A stretch of DNA of 19,513 nucleotides from JBDZUZ01 sp040255445 (GCA_040255445.1 JBDZUZ010000073.1:1-19513); one strand, 5' to 3'. Counted from the first letter of the stretch, positions 1 through 6,912 are shown. Made by a program: numbers and translations. Notes: generated by a model not told the origin, from the sequence alone.

Positions 1-361
1 TCTTCGGGCGGGAGTGGTTGGAGGCGGGGGATCGCCGCGGGGTCGGGCGGGGGAGCGAGGTCGGGGTTGTGGGGCTCGGCGACCATTTGTACGGGGAATG
101 TACAGTGGACGGAGCACCCTGACAAGTGCCGTTTTTGGATTTTGGTTGGATTTTCTGGCGGGGTGGTGTAAGGCGTTGTGGGCGGGTGGGTTGCACATCC
201 GCCCCACGCGGAGCGTGGGGGTACGCAAGGCATCGGAATCGGGCCTCGCCCGGGGCTGCGGAGGCTCGGGTATGCTCCGCGGCGGGGTCTGCTGTGTTGG
301 CTTACCGGGCGACCGCGTGCCTGGCTCGGTTGCGGGCGGCTTGGAACGGGGGCGACAGACG
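1..361. other. no recognisable gene; left edge of repeat region
   Basis: GC-rich DNA with open frames on both strands, but none translates into anything I recognise. It holds two small inverted repeats. TGTAC/GTACA arms lie at 88-92 and 100-104. A perfect 8-bp hairpin, CCCCACGC (202-209) with GCGTGGGG (213-220) around a 3-nt loop, has no T-run after it, so it is not a terminator. The first copy of the R repeat starts at 362. Confidence 0.5.
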
Positions 362-480
362 GGGCGCGAAGGTCACGATTGATCGGACGCCCACCCACGG
401 GGACTCGCAAAGCCTCGACCCCGTGGCACGGAACTTTGAAGTACCTACGTCAAGGAGGGGGCGTGGCTGGGCCACCCGCC
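362..480 (+). repeat. R repeat, copy 1 (119 bp)
   Basis: One of four direct copies of a 119-bp unit (the others start at 751, 5424 and 5692), each beginning GGGYGCGA and ending CCACCCGCC. The core contains a perfect 8-bp inverted repeat, CCACGGGG (395-402) and CCCCGTGG (419-426), around a 16-nt spacer. An inverted fragment of the Rhs core begins at the very next base. Function is unknown. Confidence 0.8.
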
Positions 481-577
481 TCACCCGTCCCCGTGTACGC
501 CCCATCGCCATCCAGGTCGAGCTTCCGACGCTCCCAGTTGCCCGTCTGGCTCAGGCTCGTCCAGAGCTCCTCACGCG
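481..577 (-). pseudogene. inverted Rhs core fragment F1 (97 bp)
   Basis: The reverse complement matches positions 2638-2734 of the Rhs gene over exactly 97 bp, with about 4 mismatches. The minus strand reads REELWTSLSQTGNW, as in the Rhs protein. It lies exactly between repeat R copy 1 and repeat M2 copy 1. It has no start of its own and is far too short to be a gene. Confidence 0.85.
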
Positions 578-680
578 GCGGGTGGCCCAGGCACGCTGGG
601 CCGGCGATCGATACAGTGATCTTCGACCGGTTCACGTTCCCGGGGCCGTTCCCGGAGCGGCTCTTTGGGGAGCGAAGGGC
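575..680 (+). repeat. M2 repeat, copy 1 (106 bp)
   Basis: A 106-bp unit beginning GCGGCGGGTGG and ending GGAGCGAAGGGC. Other copies are at 5965-6070 (diverged, same length) and about 5248-5353 (near identical from 5264). Its first bases are the reverse complement of the end of the R repeat, so R and M2 flank Rhs fragments like a pair of inverted ends. Confidence 0.75.
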
Positions 681-869
681 TGGGGTGTGATGGTCACGGT
701 CGATCGGGAGGTGATCTTGTCATATCGAGCGTGCACCGGAGTGAGTGGCCGGGTGCGACAGTCACGGTTGAGCGGGCACCCAACCACGGGGACTCGCAAA
801 GCCTCGACCCCGTGGCACGGAACTTTGAAGGACCAACGTCACGGAGGGGGCGTGGGCGGGCCACCCGCC
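591..869 (+). repeat. 279-bp direct duplication, left copy
   Basis: Matches 5264-5542 at a constant offset of 4673 bp with one mismatch that I found (G604 versus C5277). It spans most of M2, a 70-bp link (681-750) and repeat R. The identity is far higher than among the other R or M2 copies, so the duplication is recent or is kept uniform by conversion. Confidence 0.9.
751..869 (+). repeat. R repeat, copy 2 (119 bp)
   Basis: Direct copy of the R unit, identical to copy 3 at 5424-5542 as part of the 279-bp duplication. It keeps the CCACGGGG/CCCCGTGG inverted repeat (784-791 and 808-815). The sequence after it changes abruptly to the unique leader of the Sel1-repeat gene. Confidence 0.85.
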
Positions 870-1019
870 GATCCGGAGATCCAGGCAAGAAATGATCAAC
901 GGAGGCAAATGCTGATCGTGGGAGATGTCGGTTTGCGTGAACCAAAGGGACGAACAGGGAGTCAGAGGATCTTCAGATGCCGGCCCGTTGGGATCCCGTG
1001 CTCGGAGGGTGAGGTCACA

Positions 1020-1937
1020 TTGAACCATTTTACAGTGTGGAAGGCATTCAAGGAGTACGAAAGTGGAAGAGGGTCGCGGCAGTCCGCCGCAGCAGCAATC
1101 GAATCACTCAGAAGAGTCAGGAATAAGTCCGCGATGGAGAAGTTTGTTCTTGGTGTAGTGCTCTCGAGTCGCACGTCTGACTTTTATAATCGGCGTGCTG
1201 CAATAAGGTATTTTTCTGAATGCGTTGATGATGGTATCCCGGAGGCGGCGTGGATGGTAGCAGACATGTACGGGGGTGTAGATGCATCCCACTCGGATCT
1301 GCGTCGTAGGTTCCACTGGCTTCAAAGAGGTGCGAGTTGTGGCGACTCAACTTGTGCTTTCCACGCGGGACTTGCAATGCTGGTTGGGGTAGGCGTTGAA
1401 AAGAGTGTCGAAACGGGCTTAGCGCACATCCATGCGGCAAAGGCATTGCCGGATGCGGTGGCGATCGTCGCACTGCATAAGATGTGTGTAATGTGGCCGG
1501 AAAAGAATCGCGCGCACATCAATGATATGGAGAGTGCGGCGGAGCGTGGGTCATCTGAAGCGATGTTAATGCTGGGTGCAATCGGACAATTAGGGCTAGT
1601 GCCGAGCGATAGGTGTGCCTCCTCTCCCGTTAACTTGTATCGCCGGGCATCTAGGATTGGAAACGCTGGCGCCAAATGGAACCTTTATGCCTGCTTTAGG
1701 AATGGATTGTTAGTGGCGAAGGACTTGAAGAGGGCCTCTTATTGGAGGCGGGAAGCCTTTGGTGCTGGTATATGCGAGCTCTCTGAACCTCTTGGTAGCA
1801 TCGGCAAACGAGTGTTTCCACAGGATAAAGTCTGCCCCCTTCCAGTCATTAGCGGATTGGTGTTGTGCTCTTATCACGAGATGTTTGAGCTGCTTCGTCC
1901 ACATGTTCTACGCATGTCAAGTGCCATGGTTCAATAA
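1020..1937 (+). CDS. Sel1-like repeat protein
   Basis: A protein of about 305 residues made of TPR-like Sel1 repeats. Several units follow the A-x-x-W/Y…A-x-x-G…A pattern, for example AAERGSSEAMLMLGAIGQLG, the WLQRGASCGDSTCAFHAGLA stretch, and SYWRREAFGAG near the end. Sel1 proteins normally act as protein-interaction scaffolds; the partner here cannot be read from sequence. The frame is open from 126, but everything before about 1000 is repeat DNA. I therefore choose the TTG at 1020, which has GAGG at 1011-1014, over the upstream ATG; ATG 1135 is another option. No signal peptide is visible. Base composition is lower in GC than the flanking repeats, suggesting acquired DNA. It sits in an Rhs region, where small accessory proteins are often toxin-immunity partners, but nothing proves that here. 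Confidence 0.6.
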   Translation: MNHFTVWKAFKEYESGRGSRQSAAAAIESLRRVRNKSAMEKFVLGVVLSSRTSDFYNRRAAIRYFSECVDDGIPEAAWMVADMYGGVDASHSDLRRRFHWLQRGASCGDSTCAFHAGLAMLVGVGVEKSVETGLAHIHAAKALPDAVAIVALHKMCVMWPEKNRAHINDMESAAERGSSEAMLMLGAIGQLGLVPSDRCASSPVNLYRRASRIGNAGAKWNLYACFRNGLLVAKDLKRASYWRREAFGAGICELSEPLGSIGKRVFPQDKVCPLPVISGLVLCSYHEMFELLRPHVLRMSSAMVQ

Positions 1938-1982
1938 ATGTGTTGAGGCAGGATTCTGAGGACCTTAGAGCAGCTTGCGGAA

Positions 1983-2406
1983 TCACGTGCCGTGACCACA
2001 TGAACGGAAGTATTTGACGCACTCGTCCGGAGCGATGGTCCCGAAGGCATCTCCGGCGGCTTGCGCGAGACCATTCAGCGTCTCCGCGGCGGCCCGCCGA
2101 AGCCACGTCTTGATCTTGCTCCAGAGCTTCTCGATCGGGTTCAGGTCGGGCGAGTACGGCGGCAGCCACCAGACCGTCGCATCCGCGGCCTCCATCGCAC
2201 GTTTCGACCCCCGGTGACATGTACGCTGCCAGGTTGTCCAAGACGACCGCATCGCCCGGCCGTAGAGAGGGCGCTAAGCACAACTCGGTGTAGGCCTCGA
2301 AGGTCGCTGCATTGATCGATCCGTCGAAGAGCAGCGTTGCGCCGCGCATCACACCCTTCAACCGGATGGCGCTGAGCAGCGTGGTCGTGCGCCAGTGACC
2401 GTGCGG
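1983..2406 (-). pseudogene. IS630-family transposase, truncated and frameshifted
   Basis: The minus strand encodes the C-terminal DDE half of an IS630-type transposase. It runs from PHGHWRTTT (near 2405) through VVLDNLAAYMSPG to WLPPYSPDLNPIEKLWSKIK and ends KYFRSCGHGT with a TGA at 1983. The catalytic D of VLDN and the E of NPIEK are present. The reading frame changes between the two halves at about 2200-2220, near a run of C's (GACCCCCGG), so no full protein can be made without a frameshift. The N-terminal half is missing. The sequence switches at about 2404-2409 directly into the oppositely oriented Rhs frame. It is a decayed insertion that probably removed the 5' part of the Rhs gene. Programmed frameshifting is known in some IS630 elements, but the missing N terminus argues for a remnant. 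Confidence 0.8.
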
Positions 2407-2426
2407 GCTGGGACCGGTTCAACCGG

Positions 2427-4178
2427 GTGATCAAGAGCCACTGGACGGGCCCAAACCGCTACACGGCGGAGATCGCCTACGACCGCAACAGCAACATCAC
2501 GAGCGTCGATGATGCGCGGCACAGCGTGACGGGCAAGGGCCTTTTCGACGCCGCGTACACAATGGACAATCTCAACCGCCTGACCAGCGCCCGGGAGGGC
2601 CACCTGGCCACGGGCGCCATCGGGACCGGGGACCGGACGCGTGAGGAGCTGTGGACGAGCCTGAGCCAGACGGGGAACTGGGAGCGGCGGAAGCTCGACC
2701 TCGATGGCGATGGGGCGTACACGGGGACGGGTGAGCTCGACGACACCGGCACCTTCAACGTGGCCAACGAGTGGCTGACGCGCGACCAGGACAGCAACGC
2801 CGGCACGACGGGGAACAACTTCACTCTGGCCCACGACCCTGTGGGGAACATGACCGACGACGGGACCACCTACGAGTACGAGTACGATGTCTGGGGTCGG
2901 CTGCGGAAGGTCAAGCGCACGGACAACCAGGCGCTGGTGGCCGAGTATCGGTACAACGGGCTGGGGTACCGGATCAGCTGGAAGTATGACAACGACGACT
3001 CGATGGGCGGCGGCCCGGACGGGTCGGTGGATGGGTCCGATAAAACCTACTACTTCGCCCACGATGAGCGGTGGCGGGTCGTGGCGGTCTACCGGGGGAC
3101 CGATTCGGACCCCAAGGAGCGGTACCTGTACCACGCGGCGGGCTTGCGTGGGCAGGGGGGGAGTTCGTACATTGACCAGGTGGTGATGCGGGACCGGGAT
3201 GCCAATTCGGGCTGGACCTCGGCAGCCGATGGGACGCTGGAGGAGCGGCGCTACTACCTGCAGAACTGGCGTGCGGATGTGAGCGCGATCATCGACTCGA
3301 CCGGTGACATCGTCGAGTGGATCAAGTATTCCGCCTATGGCGTGCCGTACGCCCTGATCCCCGGCGACTACGACCGGGACGGGGACGTCGATTCGGCGGA
3401 CCAGAGCGCATACATCAGCGACTGGGGCGCCGGGAGCCCGTCGGCGGACCTGGATGAATCGGGCGGCGTCGACGGCGACGACCTGACGGTCTTCGGCGAC
3501 TGGTACACGGCCAACACCGGGAAGGTGGGCGGTCGTGGGGTGCTGAGCGAAGAGAGCGTCGGCAACCGCATCGGGTACGCGGGATATCAGTGGGACCCGG
3601 CCACCAGCCTCAACCACGTCAGGCACCGCGTCTACAACCCGGAGATGGGTAGGTGGACACGCAGAGATCCCCTCGGGTATGTCGATGGGATGAATTTATA
3701 TACTTATTGTCGTCAGTCACCTATACATTGGCTGGATCCAAATGGCCTGGCTTCCAAGGCTGGGGGCGTATGCCTGGCTTGCTGCGGCGCCGCACCCTGT
3801 TGTACTGATTGTGGGTTAAATAGCGATGTTGACGCAGGCGTTGATGACCCAGTTATTCCGCCCGCAAACCTATTGTGTCTCATTGAGATTGCACATAGCC
3901 GGTCCCCCCGCACTCCTCGCGATTGCGGAGAACTGAACTACGGAAAGAGAACGACAGTCTGCAACGGCGAAGAGATATCGGAGCTAAAGTTTTGTTATCA
4001 ATGTACCGGCCGTTCCTTTTCACAGGACAACTGTGTCGCCACAGTCTGTACCTACATTGCGCCAAATGGTTGTAAGATTACATTCGACGCATGCGGCTGC
4101 GCCGGCGATTGGCCGATCTCCCCGTGTCCGCCCAGCAGTCCTCCGCCACCGATAGGTGGTGGCATCTCATTCGAGTAG
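2427..4178 (+). CDS. Rhs/YD-repeat protein, 5'-truncated, with dockerin-like insert and Cys-rich tip
   Basis: A 583-residue open frame carrying the C-terminal part of an Rhs protein; family members usually exceed 1000 residues. YD-type repeats (YDRNSNITSV, YEYDVWGRLRKV, YRYNGLGYRISW) occupy residues 1-300. Residues about 312-360 hold two DxDxDGxVDxxD-like calcium loops resembling a dockerin. The RHS-associated core (RIGYAGYQWD … DPNGL) covers about 380-441. After L441 comes a 142-residue variable tip with 17 cysteines and AT-richer codons. In known Rhs proteins the core forms a shell and the tip is a toxin; this tip resembles no toxin I know. The frame opens at 2376 without a ribosome-binding site, directly beside the IS630 remnant, so the true N terminus is lost and this may be a silent or orphan gene. 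GTG 2427 is only the first nominal start. The gene 14 nt downstream may be its partner. Confidence 0.75.
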   Translation: MIKSHWTGPNRYTAEIAYDRNSNITSVDDARHSVTGKGLFDAAYTMDNLNRLTSAREGHLATGAIGTGDRTREELWTSLSQTGNWERRKLDLDGDGAYTGTGELDDTGTFNVANEWLTRDQDSNAGTTGNNFTLAHDPVGNMTDDGTTYEYEYDVWGRLRKVKRTDNQALVAEYRYNGLGYRISWKYDNDDSMGGGPDGSVDGSDKTYYFAHDERWRVVAVYRGTDSDPKERYLYHAAGLRGQGGSSYIDQVVMRDRDANSGWTSAADGTLEERRYYLQNWRADVSAIIDSTGDIVEWIKYSAYGVPYALIPGDYDRDGDVDSADQSAYISDWGAGSPSADLDESGGVDGDDLTVFGDWYTANTGKVGGRGVLSEESVGNRIGYAGYQWDPATSLNHVRHRVYNPEMGRWTRRDPLGYVDGMNLYTYCRQSPIHWLDPNGLASKAGGVCLACCGAAPCCTDCGLNSDVDAGVDDPVIPPANLLCLIEIAHSRSPRTPRDCGELNYGKRTTVCNGEEISELKFCYQCTGRSFSQDNCVATVCTYIAPNGCKITFDACGCAGDWPISPCPPSSPPPPIGGGISFE

Positions 4179-4191
4179 TGAGCTTATACTC

Positions 4192-4800
4192 ATGATTCAC
4201 CTACGCTTACTTCGTCGATCGGTGATCGGCGGACTTGGTTGTGCGGTTGCGATACTCGGCATAATTGCTGGTGTTCAGGTGGCAGATTTCTACCGTTCCG
4301 CCCCGCCATCCCGATATTCGGTATCAGGCGCGATCTCAACACCGGATGGTTCCCTTTGGCTAGTGAAAACTGACGACAGCAGGTTGTCGCGTTCTATTCT
4401 GTTGCAACCATTGCCCCTGAGTTGGGCCTCTGCAATTGTTGATGAGGTTCCTGAATCAGATCTTATGAATAAATGCTGGCAACTGCAAGTTAGAGAGCGC
4501 GGTCCTGGGATTTATGCCGGCATAGTGGCCAAGGCTCCGTTACTTTATTTTATAAAACTGGACAGAATTCCTCGAAACGGAGTGGATGAAAAATTTAGTT
4601 TCTTTTGGTCCGGCCTTGTGATCAATCTATTGATAATCAACTTTCCGATCGCGGCAATCCTGTACTTTCTGCAATTGTTATATATGCGACATGTCCGGCG
4701 ATCGGACCTGTGCCTAAATTGTGGATATTCGATTGAGGGAGTTGTTCGTTGCCCGGAATGCGGTCGAATGTGCATAAATATTGACGGAATCGACCAGTGA
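4192..4800 (+). CDS. small two-TM membrane protein with C-terminal zinc ribbon
   Basis: 202 residues. A hydrophobic N-terminal segment (about 9-30, VIGGLGCAVAILGIIAG) is a membrane anchor or uncleaved signal. A second TM segment lies at about 138-166 (LVINLLIINFPIAAILYFLQ). A four-cysteine zinc ribbon follows: C174LNC177…C187PEC190. This CxxCGY…CPECG ribbon is frequent in planctomycete membrane proteins. The gene starts 14 nt after the Rhs stop and shares the tip's AT-rich composition, so both probably arrived together. Its position fits an immunity protein that protects against the Rhs tip, but there is no direct evidence. ATG 4192 is chosen because the longer upstream frame (from 4156) would overlap the Rhs end; its ribosome-binding site is weak. 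A TATACT hexamer at 4185-4190 may be chance. Confidence 0.7.
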   Translation: MIHLRLLRRSVIGGLGCAVAILGIIAGVQVADFYRSAPPSRYSVSGAISTPDGSLWLVKTDDSRLSRSILLQPLPLSWASAIVDEVPESDLMNKCWQLQVRERGPGIYAGIVAKAPLLYFIKLDRIPRNGVDEKFSFFWSGLVINLLIINFPIAAILYFLQLLYMRHVRRSDLCLNCGYSIEGVVRCPECGRMCINIDGIDQ

Positions 4801-5117
4801 AAATTCCCGATTCAATCGGATCGAGTGTCCAAGAAGATCCACGAATGTGCCATCTGGAAAATTTAATCAATAAATTTCTAGTTCCGCGACTATCTTCCGA
4901 CTTCCGGCCGATTGGTCTCCGTGTCGCATTTGATTCAAATCGGCGAGAATTATTGGGATAATGCAAGAAGAGCATTCGATGTGTGCTGTAGAGCTACACT
5001 CGATTTGTTTCAGGGACTACGGTCGGGTGCGCGTGCCGCCATGGACCACGCTCGGTTGGCGACCGTGCTCAGAATTGACCGCCTCCTTCGAAGATGGCAC
5101 CGCATGCCCGCCGCCGT
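4801..5117. other. gene-free spacer after the zinc-ribbon gene
   Basis: The first 200 bases are AT-rich like the two preceding genes, then GC rises towards the repeat cluster. No frame gives a recognisable protein, and no intrinsic terminator with a T-run was found. It probably marks the end of the acquired tip/partner segment. Confidence 0.5.
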
Positions 5118-5240
5118 GGCTGGTGGCCCGGGCACGCGGGGCCGCCTCCGATCCGCGACTAGTTCAAGCGTTTCGGGGGACGGGGGCGAGGCTTTGCGAG
5201 TCCCCGTGCTTTGGGCTCCCGGCCGCGGCGGTGGTCATCT
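5118..5240 (-). repeat. R repeat, copy 5, inverted and diverged
   Basis: Reads in reverse as the R unit. It starts GGCTGGTGGCCCGGGCACG, where the reverse complement of R starts GGCGGGTGGCCCG, and it shares the exact block GAGGCTTTGCGAGTCCCCGT (5188-5207). The middle is diverged and the right edge is approximate. Confidence 0.6.
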
Positions 5241-5247
5241 GCCGGGT

Positions 5248-5353
5248 GATACGCCGGTCAGGGGCACGCTGGGCCGCCGATCGATACAGTGATCTTCGAC
5301 CGGTTCACGTTCCCGGGGCCGTTCCCGGAGCGGCTCTTTGGGGAGCGAAGGGC
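5248..5353 (+). repeat. M2 repeat, copy 2
   Basis: From 5264 it is near identical to M2 copy 1 as part of the 279-bp duplication. The first 16 bases (to 5263) have diverged and the GCGGCGGGTGG start is not preserved. It joins directly into the link segment and R copy 3. Confidence 0.7.
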
Positions 5354-5542
5354 TGGGGTGTGATGGTCACGGTCGATCGGGAGGTGATCTTGTCATATCG
5401 AGCGTGCACCGGAGTGAGTGGCCGGGTGCGACAGTCACGGTTGAGCGGGCACCCAACCACGGGGACTCGCAAAGCCTCGACCCCGTGGCACGGAACTTTG
5501 AAGGACCAACGTCACGGAGGGGGCGTGGGCGGGCCACCCGCC
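5264..5542 (+). repeat. 279-bp direct duplication, right copy
   Basis: Partner of 591-869, with 278 of 279 positions matching in my alignment by eye. The two copies flank the Sel1 gene, the IS630 remnant, the Rhs gene and the zinc-ribbon gene in direct orientation, so homologous recombination between them could delete or excise 4.67 kb. Confidence 0.9.
5424..5542 (+). repeat. R repeat, copy 3 (119 bp)
   Basis: Identical to copy 2. It keeps the inverted repeat CCACGGGG/CCCCGTGG at 5457-5464 and 5481-5488. A unique 149-bp segment separates it from R copy 4. Confidence 0.85.
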
Positions 5543-5691
5543 ATAGCAATTGGGGCCGTTGGTCCTCCTGAGCTCGCGGATGGACTTAATAATCTTGACA
5601 AGCTCAAGTACGTAGGGCATTTTCTTATTCAAGATGGACACTGGAAGTCCGCTCGCTGGGTCTACACAGATGGCCTTGTGTGGGATTCGAC
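5543..5691 (+). other. unique 149-bp segment between two R repeats
   Basis: Between R copies 3 and 4 lies a moderate-GC segment unrelated to the Rhs core. The plus frame reads peptide-like sequence (KLKYVGHFLIQDGHWKSARW), with no start or stop of its own. It could be a captured gene fragment like the Rhs fragments elsewhere, perhaps from a lost Rhs tip; I do not recognise it. Confidence 0.35.
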
Positions 5692-5810
5692 GGGTGCGAC
5701 GGTCACGGCTGATCGGACGCCCAAACACGGGGACTCGTGAAGCCTCGACCCCGCACCACGGGACTTTGAAGTTCCAACGTCAAGGAGCGAGCGTGGCCGG
5801 GCCACCCGCC
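5692..5810 (+). repeat. R repeat, copy 4 (119 bp, diverged)
   Basis: Same length and ends as the other R copies (GGGTGCGAC … CCACCCGCC), with scattered substitutions. The CCCCGTGG arm has changed to CCCCGCAC, so the internal hairpin is weakened. It is followed at once by the inverted Rhs fragment F2. Confidence 0.8.
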
Positions 5811-5959
5811 GCCGCTCCTCCAGCGTCCCATCGGCCGCCGAGGTCCAGCCCGAGTTGGCATCCCGGTCCCGCATCACCACCTGGTCAATGTACGAGCTCC
5901 CCCCCTGCCCACGCAAGCCCGCCGCGTGGTACAGGTACCGCTCTTTGGGGTCCGAATCG
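5810..5959 (-). pseudogene. inverted Rhs core fragment F2 (150 bp)
   Basis: The reverse complement matches Rhs positions 3101-3250 over 150 bp with about 4 mismatches. The minus strand reads RGQGGSSYIDQVVMRDRDAN as in the Rhs protein. It fits exactly between R copy 4 and M2 copy 3, the same arrangement as F1 but with a different piece of the Rhs gene. Confidence 0.88.
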
Positions 5960-5964
5960 CTCCC

Positions 5965-6070
5965 GCGGCGGGTGGCCCCGGCACACCGGGCCGCCGATCG
6001 ATACAGTGAACTTCGACTGGATCACGTTCCCGGCGACGGTCCCGGAACGGCTCTTGGGGGAGCGAAGGGC
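5965..6070 (+). repeat. M2 repeat, copy 3 (106 bp, diverged)
   Basis: Same length and ends as copy 1 (GCGGCGGGTGG … GGAGCGAAGGGC) with roughly a dozen substitutions. It lies just downstream, on the minus strand, of the lipoprotein stop. Confidence 0.75.
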
Positions 6071-6098
6071 CCGCCTCAGCCACGCACTACTTCATCTT

Positions 6099-6617
6099 TT
6101 ATCTTTCCAACCGCTCCCGCCACGACTCTACCGCATTCCATACATCTCCGTCAGACTTGCTGATAAGCCTAACCTCCAAAACGCGATCTCCACCATCAGT
6201 CGCCCCAAGACTGAAACGATTTTCATTGCAAGTAATTGTCGCGTGGATTAGAGCATCCGGATGCAACTGCCGCGACGGATGGCTTATTATGAAGCTGGTC
6301 CATTCAGATCCATCGTCTTTTAGCATCAGTATGTGACCAGAGAACAGATCGGACAGCGGAAGGTTTGTGTCACTAGGGTTTAGTCTTGCTTTGCCGTCCG
6401 GCGGCATCAGCAGGTAGATTCCACCCTCGCCACGAATGACTCCGGTGAGGCTCGGCCCCGGCCGCACCCCGAAAACCAAGACGACCTCTAGTGGCTTGTC
6501 GCATGAGTTCTGCAAAATCACTGCACGATTACTCTCCTCCGAGACGCAACCAACGAGGCTGCCACCAAGACAGATCCCCATGGCCAGGACACGGATGCAT
6601 TTTAGTCGCTTCATCAT
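6099..6617 (-). CDS. predicted lipoprotein of unknown function
   Basis: 172 residues. The N terminus is a typical lipoprotein signal: basic MMKRLKC, a hydrophobic stretch, then the lipobox L21-V-G-C24, so the mature protein would be about 149 residues and lipid-anchored. The rest is soluble, with no further membrane segment and no fold I recognise. A second paired-cysteine possibility exists (NSCDK and ITCNENR). A ribosome-binding-like AGGCAGG lies 5 nt before the ATG. It lies downstream on the minus strand of Rhs core fragment F3 (6663-6886), so it may be the surviving partner of a second, decayed Rhs gene in the opposite orientation. That role is inference. Composition is lower in GC than the neighbouring dehydrogenase. 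Confidence 0.6.
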   Translation of the reverse strand: MMKRLKCIRVLAMGICLGGSLVGCVSEESNRAVILQNSCDKPLEVVLVFGVRPGPSLTGVIRGEGGIYLLMPPDGKARLNPSDTNLPLSDLFSGHILMLKDDGSEWTSFIISHPSRQLHPDALIHATITCNENRFSLGATDGGDRVLEVRLISKSDGDVWNAVESWRERLER

Positions 6618-6662
6618 TTACCTGCCTCTGACAGACACTTTAGGATTTTGTCTCACTCATAA

Positions 6663-6886
6663 TCGAGTCGATGATGGCGTTCACATCCGCACACCTGTTC
6701 TGCAGGTAGTAGCGGCGCTCTTTCAGCATCCCATCGGCCGCCGAGGTCCAGCCCGGTTGGCACCCCGCTCCCGCACATCACCACCTGTTCAATGTACGGG
6801 CTCCCCCGTACCCACGCAAGCCCGCCGCCCCCCTCCAGAGTGGTACAAGTACGCTCCTGGGGGTCCGATTCGCTCCCTCGGTAGAC
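6663..6886 (-). pseudogene. inverted, diverged Rhs core fragment F3 (~220 bp)
   Basis: The reverse complement aligns with Rhs positions of about 3090-3303, with clearly more substitutions and small indels than F1 or F2. The minus strand still reads YIEQVVM and related words, but the frame is broken by shifts. It ends beside an M2-like start (about 6886-6912: GGCGGGTGACCCGGGCGCG), which itself stops at the first base of the next gene's stop codon. Confidence 0.8.
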
Positions 6887-6912
6887 GGCGGGTGACCCGG
6901 GCGCGCCGGGCC

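Noticed and set aside
202..220. Intrinsic terminator hairpin
   Set aside because: The 8-bp stem is perfect, but no T-run follows on either strand and no gene ends next to it.
126..1019. N-terminal extension of the Sel1 protein
   Set aside because: The frame is open, but it runs through repeats R, M2 and an inverted Rhs fragment, so the apparent protein sequence is a by-product of high-GC repeat DNA.
4961..5740. 259-codon open frame
   Set aside because: It crosses the repeat cluster (inverted R, M2, R copy 3) and repeats the nonsense peptide found at 126-1019; no domain is recognisable.
362..5810. CRISPR-like array from the R repeats
   Set aside because: Units are 119 bp, irregularly spaced over 5 kb and partly inverted, with no cas genes.
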